Part shown: in pieces, positions 1-11,666 of the stretch
How the letters are laid out: each line of letters opens with the position of its first letter
Position numbering within the stretch: position 1 is the first letter of the stretch
DNA from: Monomorium pharaonis
Lineage: Eukaryota; Arthropoda; Insecta; Hymenoptera; Formicidae
Direction of reading: 5' to 3'
Length of the DNA stretch: 64,000 nt
NCBI RefSeq assembly: GCF_013373865.1
Contig: NC_050467.1
Span: forward strand, 7,711,237 to 7,775,236
Position numbers and translations under genes: made by a program
The notes under the pieces: generated by a model
Databases searched by the model: none
The model's input: only the letters and a program-made list of their open reading frames with translations
Told to the model about the DNA's origin: nothing

Positions 1-236
1 TTCCGTCGTCTGTTGGCGGAGTTTCACTGTATAAATGGATTTTGGTTTTGCATTAATGGCAGAATCCTTTTATAATAAGATATATTTCGCCAAATCTACA
101 ATTAATTTTTGACTTAAATACAAATGAGCATGGAAGTTCTAAATGATCCAAATCTTATCATAAATTTTGTCTGCCCAGCCAGGTTCCAAGACTTTGTAAG
201 TTCCAAAATTTGTACTTCATAGAATGAGCTCCAAGT

Positions 237-414
237 GAGTTCTTTTCTCTTTTTCCTGGCGGAAAGTTTTACAAAATTCTAAAAAAACTACAAAAATTTA
301 CAAAAGTCTTTCAATTCTTAGAAAAATGCTAAAATTGGAATACTTTTGTAAATTTTTGTAGTTTTTATAGAATTTTGTAGAAATTTTTCCGCCAGGAAAA
401 AGAGAATAGAACTC
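237..414. mobile_element. 178-bp hairpin MITE-like element
   Basis: Two arms of about 80 bp are inverted copies of each other, starting GAGTTCTTTTCTC and ending with its imperfect complement at 402-414. The inner arms read CCTGGCGGAAA and TTTTTCCGCCAGG. A second member with the same arms lies at 44988-45153, so this is a dispersed family and not a chance hairpin. It has no coding capacity, and because the arms merge into the flanks I cannot fix a target duplication. Confidence 0.75.
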
Positions 415-1446
415 AGATGGTAAAATAAAATGATTATTTCATTAGTTTGCAAATTGCATTTTTGATTGTACATCGACCAATTATCATCCTTAGACTTTAA
501 AACTTAAAAACTTTTTTTAAAATTTTTTTTCGACAAATCTGTTTCTGGGTTATAAAACCAATTAAAAACGCCGTTTCAATTTTTGCTTAAATATAGCCTT
601 AAATATTCTTTACACATGGTGTTAAGTATTATATACAACGGGGTTTGGTTTGGCGAATTACGCCCCTATCTTCGCTAAGATGGAGAAAAAGAAATCTGTG
701 GCGTGCGGTAGAAAGAGGGAGTGGGGGTTCTGCGGAAGAACAGAACATTGTCGATCACGACGACGAACTCCTGTTTCGGTAGAAAAATTACTACTCGAGA
801 GCGACGAGTCGTTAAGTATTAACTCACGCGATAAATCGTGAAATTGTGTGAGCGAGCTAAGTTACTGTTAAAGTGCTCTGATGATCCCAGATATCTTATT
901 GCTCGAATCAGCGCGAAGTGATCCCCTCGTTGTGCTAGCTTGCGAGTTCCGTTGACATAAGTATTAACTAATTAAATCGTCGAGCTGATTAAAGAGGGAC
1001 GTGGTCACGCCGGAAAATTAATATTTGCAAACCGAACTATCGTCGAAAGATTTGTGCACAATAAAACTTTGTACTCTACAAAACTCCTAGCTGTGCTCCT
1101 CTCGTACCCGACTGCACGCTTCCGTCACGTGATCCTACCGTGCATGAAATTCATGGAGTTTTCTCGCGCTGCGAGAATCAAATGCTGCTGACGACTATAA
1201 TTTTCAAACATATGGATTTATTTAAATTTTCTTTAGCCAGATCCCAGACTGAATCATCCTATAAAACAATTTCACCATTTTCTTGACAGAATTTCGACCC
1301 TTTACTTTAAGGCATGATAAATTTCGTTTAGCGCTTTCTTAGGCTTACGAGGAATTTTCAAATACTTTTATGTTTAATAAAAAATAATTCGAGTATAATA
1401 CTTAAAGAAATTGCTGAAATATATAATTAAATCAGCGAAATTAAAG
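415..1446. other. Non-coding stretch with a GC-rich patch
   Basis: The outer parts are plain AT-rich DNA. Between about 640 and 1190 base composition rises sharply and CpG is frequent, with AATAAA near 1058-1063, as in an LTR of a GC-rich retroelement. I could not find a TG...CA pair with matching target duplications here. A 63-codon reading frame at 650-841 is not recognised and is probably fortuitous. Confidence 0.35.
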
Positions 1447-1450
1447 TAAG

Positions 1451-1996
1451 TGTTGTAAGCCGATTTACAACTATATCTGTAATTGCGAAACGAATCTTTC
1501 GAAAGACACAAGAATTCGCCGCGCTCACGGAAGTCCCAAGCAACTTCCGCGAGCTTACGACATCACGTTTGGAAGCAGTTCCGTATCGCCCTAGAAGGCC
1601 GTACGCTGCACAATTAAACCGCAAGATTACCGCGTTCCGAAACGCTTAGCCTCGCGGAAGCTGCCGACGCCCGGTCACTGGTCCCCAAAACTGCACCAGA
1701 AACCATTGTATATAAGCGCGACCACGCGATGACTGAGCGGAGAGTAACTTAACAACGTCCGAGCTATGTCGCTTACTACAAACCTTATCGCGAGTGATAC
1801 TTGACACCGCTACAGCTGACTGTAAGCATCAAAGCAAAGAAATAAAGACGACGAAAACTAAGTAATTAAATAAGAAGTGTTTTCTTTCATTCAATCAACG
1901 AGCCGAGCCTTTACCCTTCGGGTCCTAACCCCTAAGGCAGGACGAATTCTAACTACTTACGGGAAGAACTCCCGAAACGAGCAAACGCTCACAACA
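1451..1996 (+). mobile_element. Solo LTR 1 (546 bp)
   Basis: The segment starts TGTTGTAAGCC and ends CGCTCACAACA, and is flanked on both sides by the same four bases TAAG (1447-1450 and 1997-2000). It holds TATATAAG at 1709-1716 and AATAAA at 1841-1846 in the order expected of U3-R-U5, so it reads on the plus strand. A 4-bp duplication fits Ty3/gypsy-type integration. No internal retroelement sequence is attached, which indicates LTR-LTR recombination. Confidence 0.85.
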
Positions 1997-2000
1997 TAAG

Positions 2001-2938
2001 AGTTTATGTACACAATTAATATGCAAAACCATAATAAAAAAAAATCAAATAAAGCTACATGGAAAGTACTTTTTAATTATAAAAAATGTTAAAGATATCC
2101 AATTTTATTTTAGGACCCAATTGATAACCTGAAAACAATATATAATTTTAAAAAAGACTTCATTACAACATGATTACTAATCTAAGGTCAAAACTAAAAA
2201 ATTTTAACAGCGTATCCAATGTGGATAGAAATATTAGAAACTGAAAGTTTTAAATTTTGAAAAACTTTGCTGTATTCTACACAAAATTTGCAATATAAAT
2301 GGTTCTTTGTGATATTGTGTTTAATTATTTTTGGTATATAAATTCATAAATCTAAATGTTAAGAGGAAGTGAGCGATATTTGTCAAGCAACCATATTGTA
2401 CATATATGCTATTTTAAATTTTAATATTGTCTGTATTATTCTATCTCAGATCTGAAAAAGAACTTATTAAAAAAATGAACTCATTGCAAAAATATCCAAA
2501 AATTTTCATTAATTTCCTAGTCAATAGCAGCCATATTAGATCCGTCATATTAAATTTGCAAAATTTGAATTTAGATTCTGTTTAAGAAAGTTTCGCCATC
2601 GAGTTGGCGTGTGAAAATGTCTGTTGTTTTTTGTTTTTACCGGATTGATCTATGCTCCGATTTATGTTTGCTCGGTTACTAAGCACGACGAGTTATCAAC
2701 TCGCTTCTTTCCGATGAGACGATTTTTAAATAAAGCTTTCACGTATCGATAAAAGTCTTAAGTTAATCGGAACCTGTAGACAGGGGGTTAATCCTGCATA
2801 TCCACGAATACCCGTAGGCAGGGAGTAAAACCTGCTAGCTATCCGTTTCCCGTAGGCAGAGGGAGAAACCTGCATATTAATCATACGAAGTATCTATCGT
2901 TCGATAGCAAGCCTCGAAGTGCTATACCTTGGGCCTAA
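2001..2938. other. AT-rich non-coding stretch with a short repeat cluster
   Basis: Nothing coding is seen. At about 2770-2875 a unit of roughly 50 bp occurs three times, each containing GTAG-CAG-G followed about ten bases later by CCTGC, so each unit can form a small hairpin. From about 2590 the composition is less AT-rich and AATAAA occurs near 2730. With 3436-3710 it may be one LTR-like sequence split by the element at 2939-3435. Confidence 0.4.
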
Positions 2939-3435
2939 GGCCGGTATTCATAATCGGCTCTTATATTTAAGATCATCTTAAGTACTGTCTTAATCCTTCG
3001 AGGTTTTTTAAAAATTCTATGCATAAAAATCTGTATTATATTATACTTTTGCACTTTTTAGACTACAAAAAACACAAAAATTCGAACCACTAAAAAAACA
3101 CTAAAAAAACACAAAAAAACTCACACGGAAGTCACACATGGGGTGGCTACCATTCTATCTTGTCTTTGGACGACTGCCAAAAACAAATTAACACGACTTT
3201 CAGTTACAGAATAGTACAAGAGCATAGATGAAACCTTGAATTACCATTAAATGGTGTTACTAGTATCATTTTTTTTTAAATCGGAAAGATATAATGTGTT
3301 GAATTTAAGCGATGGTAACCACTCAGTGTGACCTTGAAGGGTTAAGATGCCATCAACCAATCATAGAGCCGTATTAGCATCTTAAGACATTGTTTGAGAC
3401 GATTTTGAAATAAGATTTGACTATAAATACCGGCC
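2939..3435. mobile_element. PIF/Harbinger-type MITE (497 bp)
   Basis: Termini are GGCCGGTATTCATAATC and its inverted counterpart ending AATACCGGCC. The same terminal sequence occurs at 23076-24392, 44604-44748 and 61233-61380. One of those copies carries a HARBI1-like transposase remnant, which assigns the family. The flanks here are TAA and TTAA, an imperfect 3-bp duplication. Confidence 0.75.
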
Positions 3436-4122
3436 TTAATGCCTTGTCTTGGGCAATAGCGAGTCGATTTCAGAAGCGTCGGTGGCATTTTGTGTTCATG
3501 TGGCGGTGACATTATTGATTCATTAAGAGTTAAGGTACATACTCTATTGAGCCTTTATTCCGATGATTTTACATTCCGTTAAGGTATTGCTTACGATCAA
3601 ATACGATCACGATTTGATCCTCACAACGTGGCTTAATACAAGATAAAGATCGAGAAGTCTATATCTTTCACCATGGAATGGTGGTCTCTATCACGGCCTA
3701 ATAAAAAGCATTAATTGTATCTAGTTTTTTAAAGATTTTATAAAAGATGGCATTTTAAACTAAAGAATATTACTCTTTTAGTTTATTGCATTGTTTCTTA
3801 TTGAGTTGTATTTAACTTCTTATTTCGTTCACTTTTATTTTAAAAAAACTGTCATTTAGTCTGTAAGTAAATTAAATCTGTTAAACTTAAGTCCCAGTTT
3901 CTATTTCAACATATTAAAATATTTTCAGGTCATTAATAGAATCAAAATTTTATCCCTTAATTATTTAATATATATATAATATAAATAGATTCAAAATCAG
4001 TGACCCTAAAAGGTAGGTACGTAAAGTTTCAAGAAAATCTGCTGAAAAAAAAACCTAATTTGGCAATCACTCAAAGGGTTAAAAGAAAAATGTTATATTT
4101 AAGTCCTTGCCATAAAGAAAAA
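3436..4122. other. Non-coding stretch, possible LTR remainder then AT-rich DNA
   Basis: From 3440 to about 3710 the sequence is of mixed composition and could continue the sequence interrupted by the MITE to its left. From 3711 to 4122 it is AT-rich and I see no feature. Confidence 0.3.
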
Positions 4123-4739
4123 TACACTGAGCAACAAAATTAACGCAACAAAAATTTTGACCAAAATTTCACTCAATTTCAAATAATCGTAACTTTACGA
4201 AAACTTATCGTATTGGAAAGTTCTTTTTTTCATTTTAAAGCTTGAAGCCTCTACTTTAAAGAGCGTTTGTCAGATTTTGATCCTCTCCTTTTCCCTTTTC
4301 GGCATCTTTTTAAAAGTAAGAACATGTTTTGTCTTAAAAAATTTTTATACTTTGACGCGTTCCACGAAGTGCAGTGAATTTTTCTCGTAAATTTTATAAA
4401 AATTATCGTAAAATATGAACTTTTCCCTACAAATTGAAAAAAAAAAGAAGTTTGTACGATTTTTTTAGCGGAGTTATTAAGATTTAAAAAAAAGGTTATT
4501 TTGATTTTTATTGCTTGTTACTCGGGAACAGATCAACGTATAGCGCTCAGCAAAAAAGCATTGGAAAGCTGAAAGTTTGCACTTTCAAATGCTATTATTA
4601 ATTTTTTCATAGATTTATTTTTTCTAACAACAAATTGCGTTCAAAGATTACGTAAAAAATCGCATATTTTACGGTTTTCATTTAGTTCAATGTACTGTCG
4701 TGAAAAAAAATCCAATCACATCGTTAAAGTAAAGTTTTA

Positions 4740-5905
4740 TAGTACAATTACTCCCCAGTAATAAACACTAACATTCTTTGATCAATTACTGCTTGTAAAC
4801 GTTCTTATATATTTGTAACCGTGAATTTTCGAATATTATTGGCTACGGATAGCCGCGGACAATTCAGGGTTCGGACGGCGGGCTGGTCAAGTGAATGACG
4901 GAGGCAAGAGATGTATGATTAACAATTGTGATTTATCCTAATATATTCCTATCTAATATATACAGGGTCCCTACTCTAATATGTACAACTTATGTCTAAG
5001 ATCTCGCTATGTGAGGCGCGGGCGATTTGTTGTGGCGACGTGTGTTGCGGTGCGCATGTGCGCATAGTTTCGGTGCCGGATTGGCTGCGGTGGGCGTACG
5101 GCCCGTGTATCGGTCGGTCGGCACGTCGATCGGCGGTAGCGGCCGGTTGGTGACTACGGCGCTCGTGGCAGTATAATCTCGGTGCTGCGGTGCGAGGCGG
5201 CGCTCGTATCGGTCGCGGCTGCGCGGTGCGGTACGGCGCTTCCATTCGCCGAGTCGGTCGATGCGGCGCTATGATTGGTCGCGGCGGTGCGCGACTGCGC
5301 GGTGCGGCGCAGAGCTCGGCTCGACAGCCACGGCGATCAGCTGTTCGGCAATCAGCTGTTGTTATCGTCGAGGATCATCCCGCGTGGATGATTCTCCGCG
5401 TCGGCGGTTTCCCCTCAGTGCGGGGTCCCCGTGTGCGGTCGGGATCGGTAGTTCACTACGCGTACCGGGATCCGGGTGACGAGCGGGGCGGTGGTTTGCC
5501 ACTCACTATGTGGCGCGAGGAAGCGCTCAGTGCGCGCTAGCAAGGAAGCCCGTTCTAGGTTAAGTCGGCACTCAGTGCGTGCACTAGGAGTCTCAGTTCA
5601 GTACGCTGAGATGGATCGGTCGGCTCAGTACGCTAGACCGGGGAGATCTGCTCTCTTATCACCAGCGGAGGGCTTTTATAGCGCCCCCGTTTGGTGACAA
5701 GAGGAGCGGAGATGTGCGGGGAGACGAGATAAGCGGAGGGGACCACGAGGTAGGAGGGTAACGGCCTCGTATCTATATGCCTTAACGATGACAGAGGAAC
5801 GGCTCGTTACATATTTATGCATCTCTCAATAATTTCCTGCGGAATTTTGTGCCAAATTTGCCTAAGTGCTTTTCCCAACTTATCAATTAATATTTAAAAA
5901 TGAAA
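4740..5905 (-). pseudogene. Tc1-like transposase C-terminal remnant
   Basis: Read on the minus strand on both sides of the solo LTR, the sequence gives pieces resembling the Tc1 C-terminus: a segment with W-x-x-I-P-Q-E followed, after a frameshift, by L-Q-A-V-I-D and a short tail. In Tc1 transposases these lie after the last catalytic residue. The DDE core is deleted, and stops and frameshifts break what remains, so no active enzyme can be made. Confidence 0.65.
4814..5811. mobile_element. Solo LTR 2 (998 bp, GC-rich)
   Basis: The segment begins TGTAACCGTG and ends GCTCGTTACA, and TATT occurs immediately on both sides (4810-4813 and 5812-5815). It is far more GC- and CpG-rich than its surroundings, which produces several long but meaningless reading frames. 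It interrupts the Tc1 transposase remnant, and taking out the LTR plus one TATT rejoins that coding sequence. The strand of the LTR is not resolved. Confidence 0.85.
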
Positions 5906-6351
5906 ATTTTTAGTTTTTCATTTTTTTTGCGGATGGTTGTACGTTGATCTATTCACGAGTAATAAGCAATGAAAATCAAAATGACCTTTTTTTTTAATTT
6001 TAATAACTCCGCCAAAAAAAATCGTACAGACTTCAATTTTTTTTCAATTTGTAGGGAAAAGTTCACGATAATTTTTATAAAGTTTACGAGAAAAATTCAC
6101 TGTACCCCGTGGAGCGCGTCAAAGTATGAAAAATTTTAAATACAAAATACATTCTTATTTTCGAAGAGATGCCGAAAAGGGAAAAGGAGAAGATCAAAAT
6201 CTGATAGATGCTCTTTAAAGTAGAAACTTCAAGCTTTGAAATGAAAAAAAGAACTTTCCAATACGGTAAGTTTTTGTAAAGTTACAATTATTTGAAGTTG
6301 AGTGAAATTTTGGTCAAAATTTTTGTTGCGTTAATTTTGTTGCTCAGTGTA

Positions 6352-7221
6352 GTACAATGTGTAAGACTGTGCATGTAAATGCGTTGCATGCGATTGTTTT
6401 ATTTATAGAAATATATTGAATTATTCTCGATGTAAAATTGCAAAAACATATTGTCAAAACAAACGATAAGATTATTGACGTATGTTTCATTTTGATTGTT
6501 ACAATTACAAGTCACGAAATAAAATCTTAACTCTCTAATTGCACACTATCAAAAAGTTACGTTCACTGCACACATGGGTGTACGACACCCGGAAAATTGA
6601 CTGTTTGTATCTCGGGCAGAAATCAACGAATTTTAATTCTTTTTTTCATTCCTAAGAAAAATTTCTCAGAATTGTGATAATATAGATTAAAAAATCGTAT
6701 GTATAAAGTGGAAAGAGATATATTCGTTAGACTGACAATAAATCAAGAAATTTTGAATAAAAATTTGTTTTTTTTACTGTTGTATTTTGTAAAAAAAAGA
6801 AAAAATACTTTAAAACATGATAACTAGAAAGCTGAAGAGTTATACTTTAAGAATCTATTATCAGTTTTTTTATTTGTTCCAAGACGTATATTTTTTTAAA
6901 GATAAGAATATTCGGTATTTTTTGATCTAACGGTATTAGCTTAACCCATTTCGGCCCAAATGTTCACTATTTTTTCTCCACGTTCAATGCTCAAACTTTT
7001 TACATAGAAAGATGTCGTAGAAAAAAACGCGAGATAGAGTCGATAGTCTGAAATTTCCTCTTCCGAATGCCGACATCAGAATTGACCTACAAAGCAAGTA
7101 AAAAAAGTTATGGCTTATTTATCTAAAAAAGAGCAACATTTTTTCCTGAAAATTTTATATTTTGGATGCGAAAATGTTTTGCAGGACCATTGCAATTAGG
7201 ATAAATTGTGGAATAAATATC
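6352..7221. other. Non-coding stretch, possible piggyBac 5' flank
   Basis: No gene is visible. At 6941 the sequence reads TTAACCCATTTCGGCCC, which has the form of a piggyBac end (target TTAA followed by CCC). It could be the left terminus of the broken piggyBac element whose gene starts near 8.4 kb. No matching right end is found, so this is a suggestion only. A short palindrome GGGTGTACGACACCC lies near 6575. Confidence 0.3.
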
Positions 7222-7225
7222 TGCT

Positions 7226-7905
7226 TGAGACGATTATCACTACGTCCCGGGGCCGACCACCCGCCCCACTATACGGGACTCGCCGTCTACGGACGCCCCT
7301 CCCGAGAGTCTAGTATCCCCGTCGGAGAACCGATCCCACCACGCTGCTGAGAGCGCGTGGGGATCGTCTCGACGGGTATAAAAGCCGAGCTCGATCGGGA
7401 TCGAGCACCATTTCCTCGTCGACAGGGCTGGTCATCAGACCGCTCTGCCGCCTGGCGCACGCCGGCTTTCGGCTTTCTTGATTCCACCGATAGAGCAGAT
7501 CATCAGACCGTTCCGCCGCCTGGCGCACGCCGGCTTTCGGCCTCCTTGATTCCGTCGACGGAACAGGTCATCAGACCGTTCCGCCGCCTGGCGCACGCCG
7601 GCTTTCGGCTTCCTGACATTCACAAAACCTCGCGATCGCGACCGCGTTCCAAGGTGCCGCGCATCGGCGCGCTCCCGTCCGGATACCGTCAGACTAGACT
7701 ATACATACTGTAAATATACCTCCGTAGGCTAAGGAATACGTCTAGAATAAGATTACTCGTAGGCTAAGTTATGTATGTAAATTAAGGTTTATAATAAAGA
7801 CTTGTTAATCTGATATTGGTATACGCAAGTTGGCTTCCCCCCTTCTCCCGAATCCTGGCATCCAGCGAACCTGTCCGAGGCGTTCGGGAAAGGTGAATTG
7901 TTACA
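7226..7905 (+). mobile_element. Solo LTR 3 (680 bp) with internal 68-bp repeats
   Basis: Starts TGAGACGATT, ends GAATTGTTACA, and is flanked by TGCT on both sides (7222-7225 and 7906-7909). TATAAA at 7377-7382 and AATAAA at 7793-7798 set the plus orientation. Between them a 68-bp unit containing TCATCAGAC and CGCCTGGCGCACGCCGGC is repeated almost three times (about 7425-7612). In a retrotransposon such repeats would lie in the 5' part of the transcript. No internal region is attached. Confidence 0.88.
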
Positions 7906-8034
7906 TGCTTTTTCAAATCCTATCGCAATTTTTCAAAAATTCGACATGGCGGATTTAATATGACGGTCAAAAGATGGAAAAACCGTATATAACCAAAATA
8001 TTTTTGATTTTCTTGCTTTTTTCTTGTAAAATCT

Positions 8035-8183
8035 TTTCAAAATGCTTTAAAAATACATAAGCTTGTTATTTTATGTGAGTCAAAATTATAATAATACATA
8101 ATCAATACAAATAATGGCGGTTTATTTAAAAAAATGCAAAAAAACATGATTTATTTTTAAATAATGTAGAAAAGCCATAAGCA
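8035..8183 (+). repeat. Left arm of a 6.4-kb-spaced inverted repeat
   Basis: This 149-bp AT-rich segment recurs in inverted orientation at 14341-14486 with only scattered differences. Between the arms lie the piggyBac pseudogene, the Penelope element, the CA microsatellite and the fold-back element. The arms may be subterminal inverted repeats of the piggyBac-like element, but their outer boundaries do not match terminal sequences that I recognise. Confidence 0.75.
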
Positions 8184-9738
8184 AGTCGTTATGCTTATGG
8201 CAATTCACGGAACCAATTCTTGCAATATGTATATATTTATATATATATAAAGGTAATGTAGGAATGTTTCTAGTTTATAAGCTTTTTCTTTTGCATCGGA
8301 TTTATTCTGGAAGGTTCCCGAAGCGCGACAGAAAATTTTCCGTAGCGACTGCGAGCTGAGCTGTTTCTTTTTTTTTGCAAGGATTGGTTCCGTGATAACT
8401 GCCGATTGCTCGTGATTGGCATCAGCGTTCGCCTTCCTTTGCGAGCGAGACCCCGACTTTTTGCAGCTCAAGCGCCGCAAAACAGTAGCTATATTCAAAA
8501 TGCCTCAACAAAAAAGATCAAACGACCAATCATTACGTTCATCACACAGAACTGTTATTATACCAGGTGCTAAAGATTTAGATGTAGAATCTGAATTAGA
8601 CAGTGATGATGACATCGACAGTGAAATATTGAATGATTAAGTTCAAGACGTATTGTCGTATAAACAAATATATGAACAGTACTCTAGTGATCAAAAATAT
8701 TTACAAAAACATCATAAATATGATTAGATCTTAGGAGAAAAAAAATACGATGAAATCCCCAAAAATGAGTAGTTATTAAAAGATCCAGACAAAAATAAAA
8801 TCTGTAACAGTTCATTAACTGAATTGTTTGAACTTTTCTTTTCAACTGAAATAAAAAATCATAATCAAAGCATCTTCGGAAAATGATCTTAGTTTATCAA
8901 TAAATGATCTTAACACCTTTTTGGGTATAATAATCCTAACTACTTTTAATAAACGGACAACGATAAGAGATTATTGGTCAACAAGTCCTTTGCTAGCGTG
9001 CCCCATTATAAGATCAGCTATATCAAGAAATAATTTTATGATTATAAAAGGAAAAATAAAATATTCAAAACAGTCAGAAGAAATTCCTGATGATCCGGCT
9101 TGGCGTATTCGAACAATATTTGAAATATTTAGACGAAACATAAAATGTTTTGGTTTCTTTCAAACAGCTCTGTCAGTAGATGAAATAATGATCAAGTTTT
9201 TTTGACGATTATCGATAAAACAATTTATTCGAAGTAAATTCGATTTGGCATCAAAATGTGGGCTCTTTGCAGTGCAGATGAATTTGTATTTGACTGTGAT
9301 ATTTATGGCGGAAAAAATAAGTCCAAAGATGAAAAACTATCTAAAACTGCTTTTGGAAGTCGAGTTACTCTGAATATTTTACAGAAACTATTGATGATAA
9401 CTGTTAGGAAAAAATTAATAAAATATCACTTATATTGTGATAATTTCCTTACCAGTTCTGATTTGTTCATACACTTGAATAATGTAGGTTTGAAAGAAAC
9501 GGGTGTAGTGAGGAAAGACAGAATAAAGGAGAAGAATGATTTGGACAAGGACATTCCTCGAGGAACTCATATAATCAAACATGATAAATCTAGTGGTATG
9601 AACTATATAACTCTAATGGATTCGAAGCAAGTGTCAGTATTTGCAGCAGAAGTTGAACCAGTGAAGAACGCGAAATGTTATTCAAAAGAACAAAAATCTA
9701 AAGTTGATATTCCAATGCCAACTGCATTCACTATATAT

Positions 9739-10806
9739 AGTGAACACATTTTATAGCGGCAATATAACATGGAAGTTACATGTAATTTAACATTGTTATT
9801 CTTGTGATATGTAGGTGCTATATGACATTGAAATAACCTGTTACGTAATATTTGTTATACGCAAGTGATATAGCTGTTATACATCGTTTTGGCGTTACAA
9901 TTATTCAACAAAAATTGTATAATTGTAACATAACACGTTCGTATCAATGTTATTACGGAACGATGCGTCGTAGTTGACTCAGAAATCAGACAACATTATA
10001 ACATCCTGAATGACAGATCTATTTGATAATAAAAAAAATTATTATAAAGATAATGTTTTCAAAAATAACGGTTTGTCTACAATTACTGCGCACAAAAAAT
10101 GCACAAAATCTAAATTCATCATGTGCTGAACAAAAACAGAATAATAAATGTATACTATTCAATTTTTCTTAGAATTATGATCTATATAGTTAACCTGCAT
10201 CTAATTAATCATTTGAACGCTTCAAAGATTAGTGCTAAATAGATCGCAATTTCCATCAAATTATTAAAGTTATGGAAAAAGATAAATTTAACAATGAAAT
10301 TAATAAGTAAATAAATTAATGCTATTTATTTTTAATATGTTTTGCAAAATTTAATTGCTTTTATAAAAAATAATATAGTTGCGTCAGTTTATAACATATA
10401 GGTATATGTAGACAATAACAAGTACCCATATCGATGAGTCAAATTGGTGTAGCAGGTAGAGTACAAGGTTCGTCATCCTAAGATCCCGAGTTCAAACCTA
10501 GCAGCGGCAAGTAAGAATAAAATAAAAAATAACATAATTTAAATTTAATTAATTAATAAAAATTTATCCTAAATTTAGTATGTGCTGTTGATAAAAATAA
10601 TTTTAAAAAAATAAAATTTTTATTTTATTTTATTTTTCTTTGTAACTGTTGTGTGACGGTTAGATAACATGTAATTATAACATGTTATATTGCTGAATCG
10701 GAAATTGTAACTTACATGTAAGTTACGTGTAATTTCAGAGTAACGTAACCTGTTATATTCGGTTACATTGCTGTTACACTGCTACTATATTACTGTGTTC
10801 ACTGGG
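9739..10806 (+). mobile_element. Inverted-repeat element, family A copy 1 (tRNA-bearing core)
   Basis: The left end reads AGTGAACACATTTTATAGC and the right end GTGTTCACTGGG; the full-length ends are seen in copy 2 at 41525-42737. It lies inside the piggyBac transposase gene, and removing it with one copy of the duplicated TATA restores the conserved residues T-I-Y-N-K-Y. It has no protein-coding capacity. Its interior from about 9960 to 10640 is the core shared with copies at 31, 40, 41.8 and 46.7 kb, including the tRNA-like module. Confidence 0.85.
10438..10508 (+). repeat. tRNA-like Pol III promoter module, copy 1
   Basis: An A-box-like TGGTGTAGCAGGTAGAG is followed after the usual spacing by a B-box-like GAGTTCAAACC. 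The acceptor stem does not pair, so it is not a working tRNA gene. It resembles the head of a tRNA-derived SINE. Confidence 0.65.
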
Positions 10807-11666
10807 TATATAATAAGTATATGAGCGGGGTCGATTTACATGACCAGTACTGTAGTCAGGTCTTTCTAGCAATGAAAAGTAAAAATGGACTTTTTCTATT
10901 TTAGTTAGATTGATCCAATCATCTCTAACCACTGCTGTTATCATATTCAATGCTGCTCGTGAAGAAACATATAAAAGTACTGTCAAAGATTTTGCAACAA
11001 ATGTAGCAGATAATTATTTACAAAAAGCCAAACTTGGAAATCTGAAACATCACAAGGTCCTAAAGACACAATCAAGAAAGTACTGCTCTATGGAATGTGG
11101 TAAACGCAGTAATTGGCTTTGTTCTAATTGTGACAAATATTTTTACAAGCTTTGTTTCAAGAAATTTCATGGCTTATAAATTTCATAATATAATATATTG
11201 AAATCAAATAAAAATTTATTTAAAAAATAAAAACTCCAATAGTAATTTGTTCACGTGCCAGTGTTTGAAGAATAGTGATAAAAAATCCTTAAAATGACAA
11301 ATCTGGCAAATATCCTTCATTAATTTAATTCAGAGAATGGCAACGTTTCCGGCCAGACAATTTCTGACCCTTATCAAGCGTATCTATACGTTAAAAATGA
11401 AAAAACAATTATAAGTACGTTTCAGAACAATAAATCCACTAATAAAAGAGAGTCAGATTATAAATACCTTAGATATTTTAAGTTATCGACAATAAAATTA
11501 TCTACATTTTGATTCGCACAAAACCGTTGAATATAGCAAGGAACGTGTTGGAAAGCACGTCTGTACGGCACAACTTTTGTTTGTGGAATGAAGAGATCGC
11601 CGAAAAATGTTAGTCAGATTTAAAAACATGCTGTAAGTTTGTTCAAAAATGATTAGTCATAGGTAG

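Larger units (their letters stand above)
4125..6349 (-). mobile_element. Tc1/mariner-like element with about 400-bp inverted repeats
   Basis: The ends are CACTGAGCAACAAAATTAACG and its inverted copy, each next to TA (4123-4124 and 6350-6351), the Tc1/mariner target site. Homology between the arms continues for about 400 bp (4125 to about 4530 against about 5925 to 6349). Only the last part of a transposase gene remains between them, on the minus strand. A solo LTR (4814-5811) sits inside that remnant, so this element is older than that LTR. Confidence 0.85.
8416..11179 (+). pseudogene. piggyBac-type transposase, broken
   Basis: A cut-and-paste transposase of the piggyBac (DDE_Tnp_1_7) family in pieces. 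The N-terminus (8500-8637) is rich in serine and acid; 8921-9205 contains S-V-D-E-I-M with the first catalytic aspartate; 9256-9736 contains C-D-N-F-L-T-S with the second. The coding sequence is then cut by an inverted-repeat element (9739-10806) and resumes at about 10807 with Y-N-K-Y-M-S-G-V-D, the third aspartate region. The end (10910-11179) is the Cys-rich zinc-ribbon tail (C-x4-C ... C-x2-C ... C). Several stops near 8638, 8725 and 9203 and a frameshift near 9235 make it inactive. It probably retained all three aspartates before decay. Confidence 0.9.

Noticed and set aside
4976..5697. Several Arg/Ala-rich frames on both strands
   Set aside because: They lie in the CpG-rich solo LTR, where stop codons are rare by composition.
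10438..10508. Functional tRNA gene
   Set aside because: A and B boxes are present, but the acceptor and T stems do not pair, the anticodon arm is irregular, and the same module recurs within transposable elements.
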